A DNA stretch of 64,000 nucleotides from Opitutia bacterium (GTDB lineage: Bacteria > Verrucomicrobiota > Verrucomicrobiia > Opitutales > Opitutaceae): NCBI GenBank assembly GCA_016217595.1, contig JACRHS010000004.1, positions 62,001-126,000 on the forward strand, given 5' to 3'. The notes below the pieces were generated by a model. It saw nothing but the letters and a program-made list of their open reading frames with translations, did not search any database and was not told where the DNA came from. Made by a program: the position numbers and the translations under genes. Each line of letters begins with the position of its first letter. Position 1 is the first letter of the stretch. Below are positions 36,669-45,390 of this stretch, piece after piece.

Positions 36669-37082
36669 TTAACGCGCCTGGCGGACGCGCACGGTGTATT
36701 TCTTGGCCTGCGCATTCATGGCGGTGAATTTCACTGCCTCGGTGGCATTCTCGGAGAGGATGAGCGTCGTCCACGGCGTTTCGTCGCCGGAGGTGAAGCC
36801 TTGGTCGTCCTTGAACACGCAATTGATCTGGACCTGCAGGCGGCGGTTTTCGCGGTTCTTCACGTTGGCCACGACTTCGAGGCGGCCGTCGGAGAGCATG
36901 CGTTCCTGCAGGCCGGTGCAGGTGATGGAAACCTGCGTGGGCTTGTCGAGCAGCACGAATTTCTCCGTGTTCTCGAGGGTGTATTTGGTGGTGTCCTGCG
37001 GGGCGAAAGGACCGGGCTCGGTAGCGCAGCCTGCGAACAAAAGCGTGGCGGCAGCGAGGAGGGCGAGAGCTTTGGTGTTCAT
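36669..37082 (-). CDS. YcfL-like (DUF1425) lipoprotein
   Basis: 137 aa. Lipobox LFAGC with the lipid Cys at 19. The mature part (ERMLSDGRLEVVANVKNRENRRLQVQINCVFKDDQGF) is a typical DUF1425/YcfL Ig-like beta-sandwich. In Escherichia coli ycfL sits directly beside lpoB, and the same neighbours occur here in another phylum, so the pairing seems ancient. Function is unknown; it probably works with the LpoB-type activator at the outer membrane. Confidence 0.85.
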   Translation of the reverse strand: MNTKALALLAAATLLFAGCATEPGPFAPQDTTKYTLENTEKFVLLDKPTQVSITCTGLQERMLSDGRLEVVANVKNRENRRLQVQINCVFKDDQGFTSGDETPWTTLILSENATEAVKFTAMNAQAKKYTVRVRQAR

Positions 37083-37115
37083 AATCGTGGTCTAGGTAAG
37101 GAATGAGACTGCGGG

Positions 37116-38318
37116 TTAGCGTTTAAGTTCGCTGAGAAATATCACGGAGTCGCCCTCGGGGCGGACGGAGAGCGTCAACTGTCTCGTGAGCCGCTCGATC
37201 CGCTTGCCGCTCTTGTCGAAAAACTCGAGGGTGGCGGGGTGTTCGCCGGGCGAAAGCCGCAGCGCGGCGAAACTGAGGCGCTGCGGAAGATTATCCCAGG
37301 TGCGGGTGTCGGCGTGCGGTGTGGTGGCGGCGCTGAGGACCTTGCTGCCGATTCCGATGGCTCCAAGAATGAGCGCGGCCGCGGCGGCGTTGTCGCTGGT
37401 TTTACCGTCGACGCGCCGGATATTGTTGGCCGCCACCGCCGCACCAGCAAGTGCCACGTCGCCCACCGATTGGGTCGTGTTCTTGAACACCGCCTTGTTG
37501 CCGAGGATGTGATCCATCACGCGTCCGCCCCGGGTGGTGGCCTGAAAATGCAGATCGTCGTAGGGCGGCAACGCCACCGTGCGCTCACCGACGGTGAGTT
37601 TGGCAGAATGCGCCGGCGAATCGTCGGTCATGAATTTGAGCTGTTCGCCATACTGGCCGCCGGCGTATTTGCGCGGACCGCGGCCATACTCGGCGAAAAC
37701 CAGGACATTCGCCTGCACGTCGTAGGGCGGGAGCTTGCGCTTGAAGTTTTTCTGGGCGCGCCCGAACGCCTCGGAGCCGTCGCCGCCGAGCTTCGCGGTC
37801 GCGTACCCATCGAGATAATCGAGCAGCACGTAATCGCTCTTGAACTTGGCGGCCTCGGCGTCGCTGTCGATGAGCTGACCGCTGCGGTAGCAGGCGCGGG
37901 CGTTGTCGGGCTGGCCGTCGCGCCAGTAGCCGACCGCGCGGTAATAATACGCCATCACCCGCTCGTAGGGCTCGCCGATGAACGTTTTTGTGCTCTCCGA
38001 AGAAAACAAGCTGCGCGCTTTCTTTGCGTCGGCGCTGCTGGCGAGCAGACCGCCGATCAGCGGCAGCGCGCTGTCGAGCTGGCGGTCGGATTCGTCGAAA
38101 CGGCCGAGGCGGATGGCGGTGGCGGCGATGCGGTATTGCCAGAGCACGCGATCCTTCGCCAGGGCGGCGTTGAGCTCGGCGTTGCCGTCGACAATCGGAT
38201 CGCCGGTGTACGTGACGAGCGGGCGCTCCGGCACGACCGCGCAACCGGCGAGTGCGAGCAGCACACCGCCGAGCATCAGCGGAACGATCGAGCGACAAAG
38301 CGTGTGAAACGTGGTCAT
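37116..38318 (-). CDS. COG3014-type lipoprotein
   Basis: 400 aa. Lipobox LALAGC (lipid Cys26). The N-terminal half looks like an alpha-helical TPR-like array (IRLGRFDESDRQLDSALPL, YYYRAVGYWRDGQPDNARACY, ALPLIGGLL), the C-terminal half is beta-rich (RTVALPPYDDLHFQATTRGG, AALRLSPGEHPATLEFFD). Gamma-proteobacteria carry the same protein beside lpoB and ycfL. It is the second gene of the cluster, 33 bases before ycfL. Outer-membrane lipoprotein of unknown role. Confidence 0.85.
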   Translation of the reverse strand: MTTFHTLCRSIVPLMLGGVLLALAGCAVVPERPLVTYTGDPIVDGNAELNAALAKDRVLWQYRIAATAIRLGRFDESDRQLDSALPLIGGLLASSADAKKARSLFSSESTKTFIGEPYERVMAYYYRAVGYWRDGQPDNARACYRSGQLIDSDAEAAKFKSDYVLLDYLDGYATAKLGGDGSEAFGRAQKNFKRKLPPYDVQANVLVFAEYGRGPRKYAGGQYGEQLKFMTDDSPAHSAKLTVGERTVALPPYDDLHFQATTRGGRVMDHILGNKAVFKNTTQSVGDVALAGAAVAANNIRRVDGKTSDNAAAAALILGAIGIGSKVLSAATTPHADTRTWDNLPQRLSFAALRLSPGEHPATLEFFDKSGKRIERLTRQLTLSVRPEGDSVIFLSELKR

Positions 38319-38336
38319 CTGGACGATGGAAACGGC

Positions 38337-38388
38337 GGGAGCGGCCGCCCCGCGACACCCCGGGCATCGCGCGGCAAATCCGCTCCCA
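38337..38388. repeat. REP-like palindromic element, degenerate copy 3
   Basis: GGGAGCGG (38337-38344) and CCGCTCCC (38380-38387) flanking CGCGAC...GCATCGCGCGGC, the same order of blocks as in copy 1 at 2859-2926 but with diverged arms. It lies in the lpoB/COG3014 spacer. Confidence 0.6.
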
Positions 38389-38409
38389 CGTCAAGGCCCG
38401 CGGCCGCGT

Positions 38410-39042
38410 TTACCGGTAAGCGGCGTCTTCGAGACCCTGCTTTTTGATTTCCGCCGAGCTCTCCCACACAATCTCACTGGTGCGGGCATCGGTGAGGCGG
38501 AAGCTGTAGAGGATGTAATCGCTCGTGCCGGCGGCCGCTTTGGTCGTCATGCCTTCCAGCTTGCCGGTGAGGAAATAATCGGCGCCGCGGAACTCCACCG
38601 CGTGGGGATCGGCGCTGGCGGTCACCTGCCCGGTGCGCTTGAGCTCACGCTCGCGCTCCAGGGTCTTCATCATGTCGCGATCGAGGAAACGGACGCGGCC
38701 CGCCGCCTTTTCGTTCAGCTGCGTGCGGATGCGGGTGAGGAAAATATTCTTGTTGATCGGAAAACGCGTCTCGTTGACGACCGGCTCGATCACGATGCGC
38801 GGCGTGGCGGTGGCGCGCGCGATCTCCGGGATGCCGATGATGCTGCGGGCCATCTTGTCGGTGACCGCGACGAGATCCTGCGATTCGACGCCCGTGCCGC
38901 GGACGAATCCAGCCTCGTCGGCCTTCATTTCGGTGACGGGAACGCCGGACGGATTCTTCACGCCTTCAGAGGCGCAACCGGCGAAAAACGTCGACGTCGC
39001 GACTGCGCCGGCGAGCACAAGGATACGGGAGGAGGTATTCAT
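38410..39042 (-). CDS. lpoB: Penicillin-binding protein activator LpoB-like lipoprotein
   Basis: 210 aa. Lipobox FFAGC (lipid Cys23). The LpoB domain is recognisable: ATATPRIVIEPVVNETRFPINKNIFLTRIRTQLNEKAAGRVRFLD (in part), DRDMMKTLERERELKRTG, GADYFLTGKLEG and the late beta strand YILYSFRLTDARTSEIVWE. In E. coli LpoB spans the periplasm from the outer membrane to activate PBP1b. Here the first gene of a lipoprotein cluster, 91 bases before the COG3014 gene, and 8 kb from mreBCD-mrdA. ATG 39042 gives the lipoprotein signal. Confidence 0.9.
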   Translation of the reverse strand: MNTSSRILVLAGAVATSTFFAGCASEGVKNPSGVPVTEMKADEAGFVRGTGVESQDLVAVTDKMARSIIGIPEIARATATPRIVIEPVVNETRFPINKNIFLTRIRTQLNEKAAGRVRFLDRDMMKTLERERELKRTGQVTASADPHAVEFRGADYFLTGKLEGMTTKAAAGTSDYILYSFRLTDARTSEIVWESSAEIKKQGLEDAAYR

Positions 39043-39096
39043 TGGTGTTGGTGAAAAATATCGGGAGGGAAGGAAAAACCGGGTGCGACGCAATGC

Positions 39097-39747
39097 TTAG
39101 CGGCCGAAGAGCGCATTGGCTGGCGCCATCGGCGTGGCCGGAGCGCTATTGTAGTAATTATTGATGATGGTGACGTTTTGCGGCGTAGCGGCGGTTGTCG
39201 GAGCGGCGGCGGGCGCCGGGCTGGCCACCACCACGGGCACGGCGGCCTCGCGGCGGCGGGCGTTGTTTTCAGCGATGCTGCCGAGGATCAACCCGGTGCC
39301 GGCGCCGATGGCCGCGCCCTTCCAGGCGTTGTGACCGAGACCGCGGCTGTTGTTGCCGATGATCGCCCCGGCGAGTCCGCCGAGGAGCAGGCCGCTGGTC
39401 GCGTAATTGGGACGCTCGTAAACGTAGTCTGCGCTATCGGCGTAAGTCACCGGCGCATCGCGATAGATGTAAGTCCGCGGATAATCGGGCGTCGGCACCT
39501 GCGTGCGCTCCCAAGCGCCGTGGTAGCGCGACTCGCCGATGGCCGAGCCGAGGAGCAGTCCCGCGCCGGCGCCGATGGCCGCGCCCTTCCAGGCATTGTG
39601 ACCGAGACTGCCGCTATTGTTGCCGATGATCGCCCCGGCGACGCCGCCGAGCAGCGCTCCACTGACACCCTCCGGGCGGAAAATCTGCGCCGGCGCAGAC
39701 GAAACCAACGCCAGCGACGCAAGCATGAAGGCAACGGTTGTTTTCAT
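39097..39747 (-). CDS. Exported protein with two glycine-zipper repeats
   Basis: 216 aa. Signal peptide (KTTVAFMLASLALVSSAPAQ). Two nearly identical copies of a glycine-zipper block: LLGGVAGAIIGNNSGSLGHNAWKGA...GAGLLLGS near 32-66 and again LLGGLAGAIIGNNSRGLGHNAWKGA...GTGLILGS near 119-153, separated by a Tyr-rich linker. Such double zippers can insert or stack in membranes and are found in outer-membrane stress lipoproteins. The C-terminus (TIINNYYNSA) is polar. The gene lies upstream of lpoB on the same strand (54-base gap). Role unknown. The start is ATG 39747, since longer frames upstream run through the RND gene. Confidence 0.72.
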   Translation of the reverse strand: MKTTVAFMLASLALVSSAPAQIFRPEGVSGALLGGVAGAIIGNNSGSLGHNAWKGAAIGAGAGLLLGSAIGESRYHGAWERTQVPTPDYPRTYIYRDAPVTYADSADYVYERPNYATSGLLLGGLAGAIIGNNSRGLGHNAWKGAAIGAGTGLILGSIAENNARRREAAVPVVVASPAPAAAPTTAATPQNVTIINNYYNSAPATPMAPANALFGR

Positions 39748-39848
39748 AGTGGTGAGTTGGTGCAGGAGACACGCTAGGCGATCCAAAGTTTCAGTGACAA
39801 TGTCCGAGACGGCCCTAGCCGGGCGGCGGTTGCCAGTAAAACCGTCTT

Positions 39849-42800
39849 TCACTTTGCCGCAACCCGGCCCGCTGGAGGCACAACCGGCACGCCGGGCGCC
39901 CGCCGCTGCCGCAGCCAGACCGTGAATTTTTCCATGTAAACGTAGATCGCCGGCGTGATGTAGAGCGTCAGCATCTGCGAAACCACCAGACCGCCCACCA
40001 CCGCGAGGCCGAGCGGACGGCGCGAATCGGCGCCCGCCCCGAGCCCGAGGGCGATGGGGATGGCGCTGGCGAGCGCGGCGAAGGTCGTCATCATGATCGG
40101 CCGGAACCGCACCAAGCACGCCTCGGTGATCGCTTTTTCCGCCGAGGTCTCGCCCTGGGCGCGCGACGCCAACGCGAAATCGATCATCATGATGGCGTTT
40201 TTCTTCACGATGCCGATGAGCAGGATGATGCCCACGTAGCCCATCACGTTGAGCTCCTCCCGGAAAACCCACAGCGTGAACAACGCGCCGAAACTTGCCG
40301 CCGGCAATCCGGAGAGAATCGTGAGCGGGTGGATGAAGTCTTCGTACAGGATGCCGAGCACGATGTAGATCACGAGGACCGCGAGGACGAGGAGCAGCCC
40401 CATGCCTTTGCGCGACGAGTTTAGCGCCTGCGCCGAGCCCTGAAAACCGTAGCTGATGGTCGCCGGCAATTCGCGCCGGGCGATTTCCGTGATCGCCGCC
40501 GTCGCCTCGCCGAGCGAGTAACCCGGCCGGGTGTTGAACGAGATCGTCACCGCCGGCAGCTGCCCAAGGTGCGCCACCGTGAGCGGTCCGATGTCGCGGC
40601 GCAGTGACGCCACCGTGTCGAGCGGGACGAGTTTTCCGTTCTTGCTGCGGATGTAGATCAGCGAGAGCGCCTCCGGCGTGCGTTGGAACTCCGGCGCCAC
40701 TTCCATGATCACGAAATACTGGTTGGTCGGCGTGTAGATCGTGGATACCTGCCGCGAACCGAAGGCGCTGTAGAGCGCGTCCTCGATCTGCTGCGGCGTG
40801 ACGCCGAGCGAAGCGGCGCGGTCGCGCTTGATGTCGACGCGCAACTGCGGGTTGGCGATCTGCAAATCGGAGTTCACGTCCTGCAAATCCGCCAGCGCGC
40901 GCACCTTCGTTTCCATCAGCTTGGCGGAGGCGTAGAGCTCGGTGAGGTTGCTGCCGAAGAGCGTGAATTGGTACAGCGCCTTCGTGAGCTGGCCGCCGAG
41001 GCGGATCGACGGCGGCATCTGCGGATAGACGCGCAGGCCCGGAATCACGGAAAGCTGGCGGCGCAAATCCTGCACGACCTCCGAGGCGTGCGGCCGTTCG
41101 CCGCGCGGCTTCAACCGCATGAAGAGGCGGCCGGTGTTGCCGGTCGACGAGCTGGCGCCGCCGCCCATCGCCGACATGAACGCCTCCACCGCCGGATGCT
41201 GCGCGACGATCGCCGCCGCGGCCTGCTGGTGGCGTTTCATCTCCTCGAACGACACATCCTGCGCCGCCTCGGTGAACGCGAAAATCTGCCCGGTGTCGTC
41301 CGTCGGGATGAAGCCCTGCGGCAACTGCCGCGCCACGATCACCGTGAGCACCGCCATGAGCGCCGCCAGGCCGACGGTGGCGAGCTTGTGCCGCATGCTG
41401 AACCGCAGCGTGCGCGTGTAGAAAGCGAGCATGCCATCGAACGACGCCTCCATCGCCCGGTAGAACGGCCCGTGTTTCTCCGCCGCGCCCGGCACGTGCG
41501 GACGCAGGAACCGGCTGCACAACATCGGCGTCAACGTGAGCGACACCACACCCGACACGAGGATCGACGCCGTGATGGTGACGGCAAACTCGTGCAACAA
41601 CCGCCCGAGCAGCCCGCCCATGAACAGCACCGGCAGGAACACCGCCACAAGCGACAGCGTCATCGACAAAATGGTGAACCCGATCTCGGCCGAGCCCTTG
41701 AAGGCCGCCTCGCGCACCGGCATCCCCTGCTCCACGTAGCGCACGATATTTTCCAGCATGACGATGGCGTCATCCACCACGAAGCCCACCGAGAGCGTCA
41801 GCGCCAGCAGCGACAGGTTGTCCAGCGTGTAACCGCAAAAATACATCACGATGAAGGTGCCGAGCACCGCCATCGGAATCGCCACGCCGGGGATCAGCGT
41901 CGCGCGCAGCGTGCGCAGGAACAGGAAGATCACCAGCACCACCAGCGCGATCGAGAGCACGAGCGTGAACTGCACGTCCTCCACCGATTCGCGCACCGTG
42001 ATCGAGCGGTCGGAGAGGATATTCAAATTGACCGAGGCCGGCAGCTGATCGCGAAACGCCGGCAACAGCGAGCGGATGCGGTCCACCACCTCGACGGTGT
42101 TGGTGCCGGGCTGCTTTTGCACCGCGAGCACCACCGCGCGGTCGATTTTTCCGCGCAGGGCAAACCAGCTCGCCACGCGGTTTTCCTGCACGCTGTCGAT
42201 CACCTGGGCGATTTCGAGCAGACGCACCGGCGCGCCGTTGCGATACGCCACCACCATCTGGCCAAACTCGCCGCTGCTCGCGAGCTGGCCGGTGGCGACA
42301 ACGGTCATCGTCTGCCGGTAGCCATCGAGCACGCCGGTGGGCAGGTTGACGTTGTGCGCCGAGAGCGCGGCGCGCACCTCATCGAGCGCGATGCCGCGGC
42401 TCGCCAGCGCCCGCGGATCGAGCTGCACGCGGAGCGCGTATTTTTGCGCGCCGTAAACCTGCACCTGCGCCACGCCATCCACCGTGGAAATGCGCTGCGC
42501 GAGCATCGTCTGCGCAAACTCGTCGACCATCGACAGCGGCAGGGTGGACGAACTCAGCGCGAGGAAGATCACCGGCTGGTCGGCGGGATTGGTTTTCCGC
42601 AGGGATGGCGGCGCGGGCATGTCGGACGGCAGCCGGCGCTGCACGGCGGCGATCGCGGACTGCACGTCCTGCGCGGCGGCGTCGATGCTCCGCTCCAGCG
42701 AAAATTGCAGCGTGATCTGCGTGGCGCCGAGCGAGCTGGTCGACGTCATCGAGTCGATGCCGGCGATGGTGGAGAATTGCTGTTCCAGCGGCGTCGCCAC

Positions 42801-42986
42801 CGCGCTGGCCATCGTCTCGGGCGTGGCGCCGGGCAGCGTGGCCGTGACCACGATGGTGGGGAAATCGATGTTGGGCAGATCGCTCACCGGCAGGAGCCGG
42901 TAGGCCATCGCGCCGAACACGCAGAGCGCGGCGGTGAGGAGCGTGGTCATCACCGGCCGGCGGATACAGAGGGAAGGCAGATTCAT
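39849..42986 (-). CDS. RND efflux pump, MdtB/MdtC-like
   Basis: 1045 aa inner-membrane pump subunit, proton-driven. Twelve membrane helices with two large periplasmic loops. Conserved features: SDLPNIDFPTIVVTATLPGA near the start, the paired Asp of the proton relay in SVGFVVDDAIVMLENIVR, EVAPEFQRTPE, and GYSLGEATAAITEIA. The N-terminal end matches MdtB/MdtC rather than AcrB. It works with the adaptor encoded 18 bases upstream (43005-44162). No outer-membrane TolC/OprM factor is in the window. The gene is terminal in a marR-adaptor-RND operon. Confidence 0.95.
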   Translation of the reverse strand: MNLPSLCIRRPVMTTLLTAALCVFGAMAYRLLPVSDLPNIDFPTIVVTATLPGATPETMASAVATPLEQQFSTIAGIDSMTSTSSLGATQITLQFSLERSIDAAAQDVQSAIAAVQRRLPSDMPAPPSLRKTNPADQPVIFLALSSSTLPLSMVDEFAQTMLAQRISTVDGVAQVQVYGAQKYALRVQLDPRALASRGIALDEVRAALSAHNVNLPTGVLDGYRQTMTVVATGQLASSGEFGQMVVAYRNGAPVRLLEIAQVIDSVQENRVASWFALRGKIDRAVVLAVQKQPGTNTVEVVDRIRSLLPAFRDQLPASVNLNILSDRSITVRESVEDVQFTLVLSIALVVLVIFLFLRTLRATLIPGVAIPMAVLGTFIVMYFCGYTLDNLSLLALTLSVGFVVDDAIVMLENIVRYVEQGMPVREAAFKGSAEIGFTILSMTLSLVAVFLPVLFMGGLLGRLLHEFAVTITASILVSGVVSLTLTPMLCSRFLRPHVPGAAEKHGPFYRAMEASFDGMLAFYTRTLRFSMRHKLATVGLAALMAVLTVIVARQLPQGFIPTDDTGQIFAFTEAAQDVSFEEMKRHQQAAAAIVAQHPAVEAFMSAMGGGASSSTGNTGRLFMRLKPRGERPHASEVVQDLRRQLSVIPGLRVYPQMPPSIRLGGQLTKALYQFTLFGSNLTELYASAKLMETKVRALADLQDVNSDLQIANPQLRVDIKRDRAASLGVTPQQIEDALYSAFGSRQVSTIYTPTNQYFVIMEVAPEFQRTPEALSLIYIRSKNGKLVPLDTVASLRRDIGPLTVAHLGQLPAVTISFNTRPGYSLGEATAAITEIARRELPATISYGFQGSAQALNSSRKGMGLLLVLAVLVIYIVLGILYEDFIHPLTILSGLPAASFGALFTLWVFREELNVMGYVGIILLIGIVKKNAIMMIDFALASRAQGETSAEKAITEACLVRFRPIMMTTFAALASAIPIALGLGAGADSRRPLGLAVVGGLVVSQMLTLYITPAIYVYMEKFTVWLRQRRAPGVPVVPPAGRVAAK

Positions 42987-43004
42987 GGCGCAGGCGGGTC
43001 GGCG

Positions 43005-44162
43005 TTAATGGGCGGCGGCGGGGGCCTCGCCCAGGGTCTTCGGCTCGACTTTGAACCCCGGCAGCAGCCGGAGCTGGCCGTCGCTGATCACCGTCTCGCC
43101 GGCCTTCACGCCCTCGGCGAGCAGCGTGCGGTCGCCGGCGGTGCGGAGCGGTTTCACCGGCCGCAACTCCACGGTGTGGTCGGATTTCATCACGTAAATC
43201 TGCGTGCCCTGCTGACCGGTCATCACCGCCGAAGTGGGCACCACGAGCGCGCCCTGATCCACACCCACCTGGGTCTGCACCTGCAAAAACTGCCCGGGCC
43301 AGAGCGCGGCGTCGGCGTTGGCAAACACCGCCTTGAGCGTGATCGTGCCGGTGGTGGGGTCGACGGTGTTGTCGATGAATTCGAGCCGGCCGTCGGTGCG
43401 CGTGAGGCCGGTGTTTCTGTTGCTCACGGTGATCACCACCTGGTGCGCGGCAAAGGCGGCCCGCACTTCCGCCAGCACGGGCTCGGGCACGGAAAACGCC
43501 ACCGCGATGGGCGCGAGCTGGTTGATGGTGACAAAGGACTGGCCGATGTCGTTGGCCTTCACCAACGCGCCTTCGTGCAGCAAGCGCTGGCCGGTGCGTC
43601 CGGCGATCGGCGCGCGAATCTGCGTGTAGCCGAGCTGCAACTCCGCATTGGCCACCGCGGCCTCCTTCGCCTGCACCAGCGCCTTGGTCGTCTCGGCCTT
43701 GGTCAGGAGCGTGGATAGCTGCTCCTTCGACACCGCCTCCTGCCGGTCGAGCCGCTGGTAACGCTCGGCGTCGGCCGCCGCACGCGCCGCCTCGGCGCGG
43801 GCGTTGGCCAGATCGGCCCGCGCGATGCGCAGGCTGTTCTCGAACGGCCGCTGGTCCAGCGTCACGAGCAAGTCACCCGCCTTCACCTCGTCGCCCTCGC
43901 GGAAGTGAATTTTCGCCACGATGCCGTCGACCTGGGATTTCACCGCCACCGTGCGCAACGCCTGCACGGTGCCGACCGAGTCGATGCGGCGCGGCACATC
44001 CGTCTGCTCCACCGCCGCGATTTGCACCGGCACGGGCGGCAGCGCGCCCGCCTTGCCCGCCGCGTCGCCGGAGCGGTTGCAGCCGGACAGCAGCCCGCCG
44101 CTGGCGGCCAACAGCATCAGTCCGATGCGGGTCCAAGAAACCGAGGAGAAGGGAGTTTTCAT
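43005..44162 (-). CDS. Periplasmic adaptor (membrane fusion) protein of RND pump
   Basis: 385 aa lipoprotein adaptor (lipobox GLLSGC, lipid Cys28). Barrel-sandwich hybrid domain: SVGTVQALRTVAVKSQVDGIV ... LVTLDQRPFENSL; alpha-hairpin at about 110-170; beta-barrel LGYTQIRAPIAGRTG; membrane-proximal domain near the C-terminus. It couples the RND pump to an outer-membrane channel. Its ATG overlaps the marR stop (ATGA at 44159-44162), so translation is coupled. Confidence 0.94.
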   Translation of the reverse strand: MKTPFSSVSWTRIGLMLLAASGGLLSGCNRSGDAAGKAGALPPVPVQIAAVEQTDVPRRIDSVGTVQALRTVAVKSQVDGIVAKIHFREGDEVKAGDLLVTLDQRPFENSLRIARADLANARAEAARAAADAERYQRLDRQEAVSKEQLSTLLTKAETTKALVQAKEAAVANAELQLGYTQIRAPIAGRTGQRLLHEGALVKANDIGQSFVTINQLAPIAVAFSVPEPVLAEVRAAFAAHQVVITVSNRNTGLTRTDGRLEFIDNTVDPTTGTITLKAVFANADAALWPGQFLQVQTQVGVDQGALVVPTSAVMTGQQGTQIYVMKSDHTVELRPVKPLRTAGDRTLLAEGVKAGETVISDGQLRLLPGFKVEPKTLGEAPAAAH

Positions 44163-44629
44163 GTGGAAAGTTGAGACTTCGCGCGCGCCTCCAGCGCGAG
44201 CAGGTTGCCTTTTACGTGTTGCAGATCGTCGAGCAGCGCCTCACGGCGGGCCGGCGTGAGACCGGCGAAAAGATCGTCGCGCAACGCATCCGCCAGCTCG
44301 TTGAGGCGGGTGAGCGTTTTCCGGGCGCGCGGCCGGAGAAACACCCGGTACGCGCGGCCGTCGGCCGGATCGTCGCGTCGCTCCAGCCAGCCGGCGCGTT
44401 CCAACCGCGCCGCCAGCCGGCTCACGGTGATCTTCTGGTGCTGCATGTTGTCGGCCAGCTCGCTGAGGGTGGCGCCCTCCGTCCGCGAGGCGTGCACGAT
44501 CAGCAGCCATTGCGCGCGCGTCAGCCCGAGCCCGCGCACCCGGCGGTCGAACTCCCGTCGCAACAAACGGCTGATGTCGCCAATCAGAAAACCGAAGCGG
44601 CGGTCGAATTGGGCGGCGGTGGCGGACAT
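44159..44629 (-). CDS. MarR-family repressor of the RND operon
   Basis: 156 aa from ATG 44629. The winged-helix is clear: RAQWLLIVHASRTEGATLSELAD, then QHQKITVSRLAARLERAGWLERRDDPADGRAYRVFLRP with the RLERAGWLERRDDPADGRAYR wing. MarR proteins repress efflux until a small ligand binds. It is co-transcribed with the adaptor and pump and probably represses its own promoter through the palindrome at 44645-44658. Confidence 0.92.
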   Translation of the reverse strand: MSATAAQFDRRFGFLIGDISRLLRREFDRRVRGLGLTRAQWLLIVHASRTEGATLSELADNMQHQKITVSRLAARLERAGWLERRDDPADGRAYRVFLRPRARKTLTRLNELADALRDDLFAGLTPARREALLDDLQHVKGNLLALEARAKSQLST

Positions 44630-44644
44630 GGTGGAAGCGGGAAA

Positions 44645-44658
44645 GTAAGCTTGCTTAC
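44645..44658. promoter_or_regulatory. Candidate MarR operator
   Basis: Inverted repeat GTAAGC-TT-GCTTAC, 16 bases upstream of the marR start codon, in the intergenic space shared with the hsp20 genes. Spacing and symmetry fit a MarR dimer site. No experimental support. Confidence 0.5.
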
Positions 44659-44874
44659 CACCTTGGCAAGCGCGCCCCGGCAGTTGCCCGCCGCCCGTGA
44701 GAAAAATCTTCCCGGGTGAGACGGCACACTGCGCGCAATTTCTTCTCACCCGCCGCGCGGCCCAAAAACGAAGTCGGCCCCGGTCCGCCACTTGCGCAAC
44801 GACCGGTTTCGGCACCGGCCTTGCATGGAGGTGTGCCACTCAACTCCAACTCACAACCAACAGGAGAAATCACC

Positions 44875-45327
44875 ATGAATATCGTCCGCTATACTTGCCC
44901 GACTCACCGCAGCCTCCTCCCGGTTTTCAGCTTCCCGGCCCGCAGTCCGTGGAGCGGATTGGAAGGCGAGCTGGACCGGTTGTTTGCCCATGCCCTCACC
45001 GATTTCACCGGTGCGCCGCTGGCCGACCGCTTCCCGGTCGATCTCTACGAGGACAAGGAAAACACCTACGTCCGCGCCGAGCTGCCCGGCATCAGCCGCG
45101 AGGACATCAGCGTCGAAATGGTCGACGGTTATCTCACCATCCAGGCGACGCGCAAACCGCAGGCCGGCGACAACTCCGCCGCGTTTTCCTTTAGCCGCTC
45201 GGTGACAATCCCCGATGCGATCCAGTCCGACAAAGTCGCCGCCGCCTACGAGAACGGCGTGCTCACCGTCACCCTGCCCAAACAGGAGGAAGCCAAGCCG
45301 AAGAAAATCACCGTCGCGGTCCAATAA
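44875..45327 (+). CDS. Small heat-shock protein Hsp20, first of tandem pair
   Basis: 150 aa. The alpha-crystallin domain is at about 50-140: VDLYEDKENTYVRAELPGISREDISVEMVDGYLTIQATRK and, near the end, AYENGVLTVTLPKQEEAKPKKITVAV (cited in part). ATP-independent chaperone that holds unfolding proteins. A good AGGAGAAAT Shine-Dalgarno lies 8 bases before ATG 44875, unusual in this window. A second, different Hsp20 gene follows 63 bases later. Confidence 0.95.
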   Translation: MNIVRYTCPTHRSLLPVFSFPARSPWSGLEGELDRLFAHALTDFTGAPLADRFPVDLYEDKENTYVRAELPGISREDISVEMVDGYLTIQATRKPQAGDNSAAFSFSRSVTIPDAIQSDKVAAAYENGVLTVTLPKQEEAKPKKITVAVQ

Positions 45328-45390
45328 CGACCGCACGCGTCGCGCAACTTCCCACCTTCACTCCTTCCACCTCCAACCTCCTTTAACGCC

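Noticed and set aside
39748..41520. Upstream part of a frame fused to the glycine-zipper protein
   Set aside because: The segment upstream of ATG 39747 lies inside the RND gene in another frame and has shadow composition; the signal peptide starts at 39747.
40683..43718. 1011-residue plus-strand frame opposite the RND pump gene
   Set aside because: It is antisense to a confident RND gene, is very rich in Arg, His and Ala without domains, and arises from strong GC3 bias on the coding strand.
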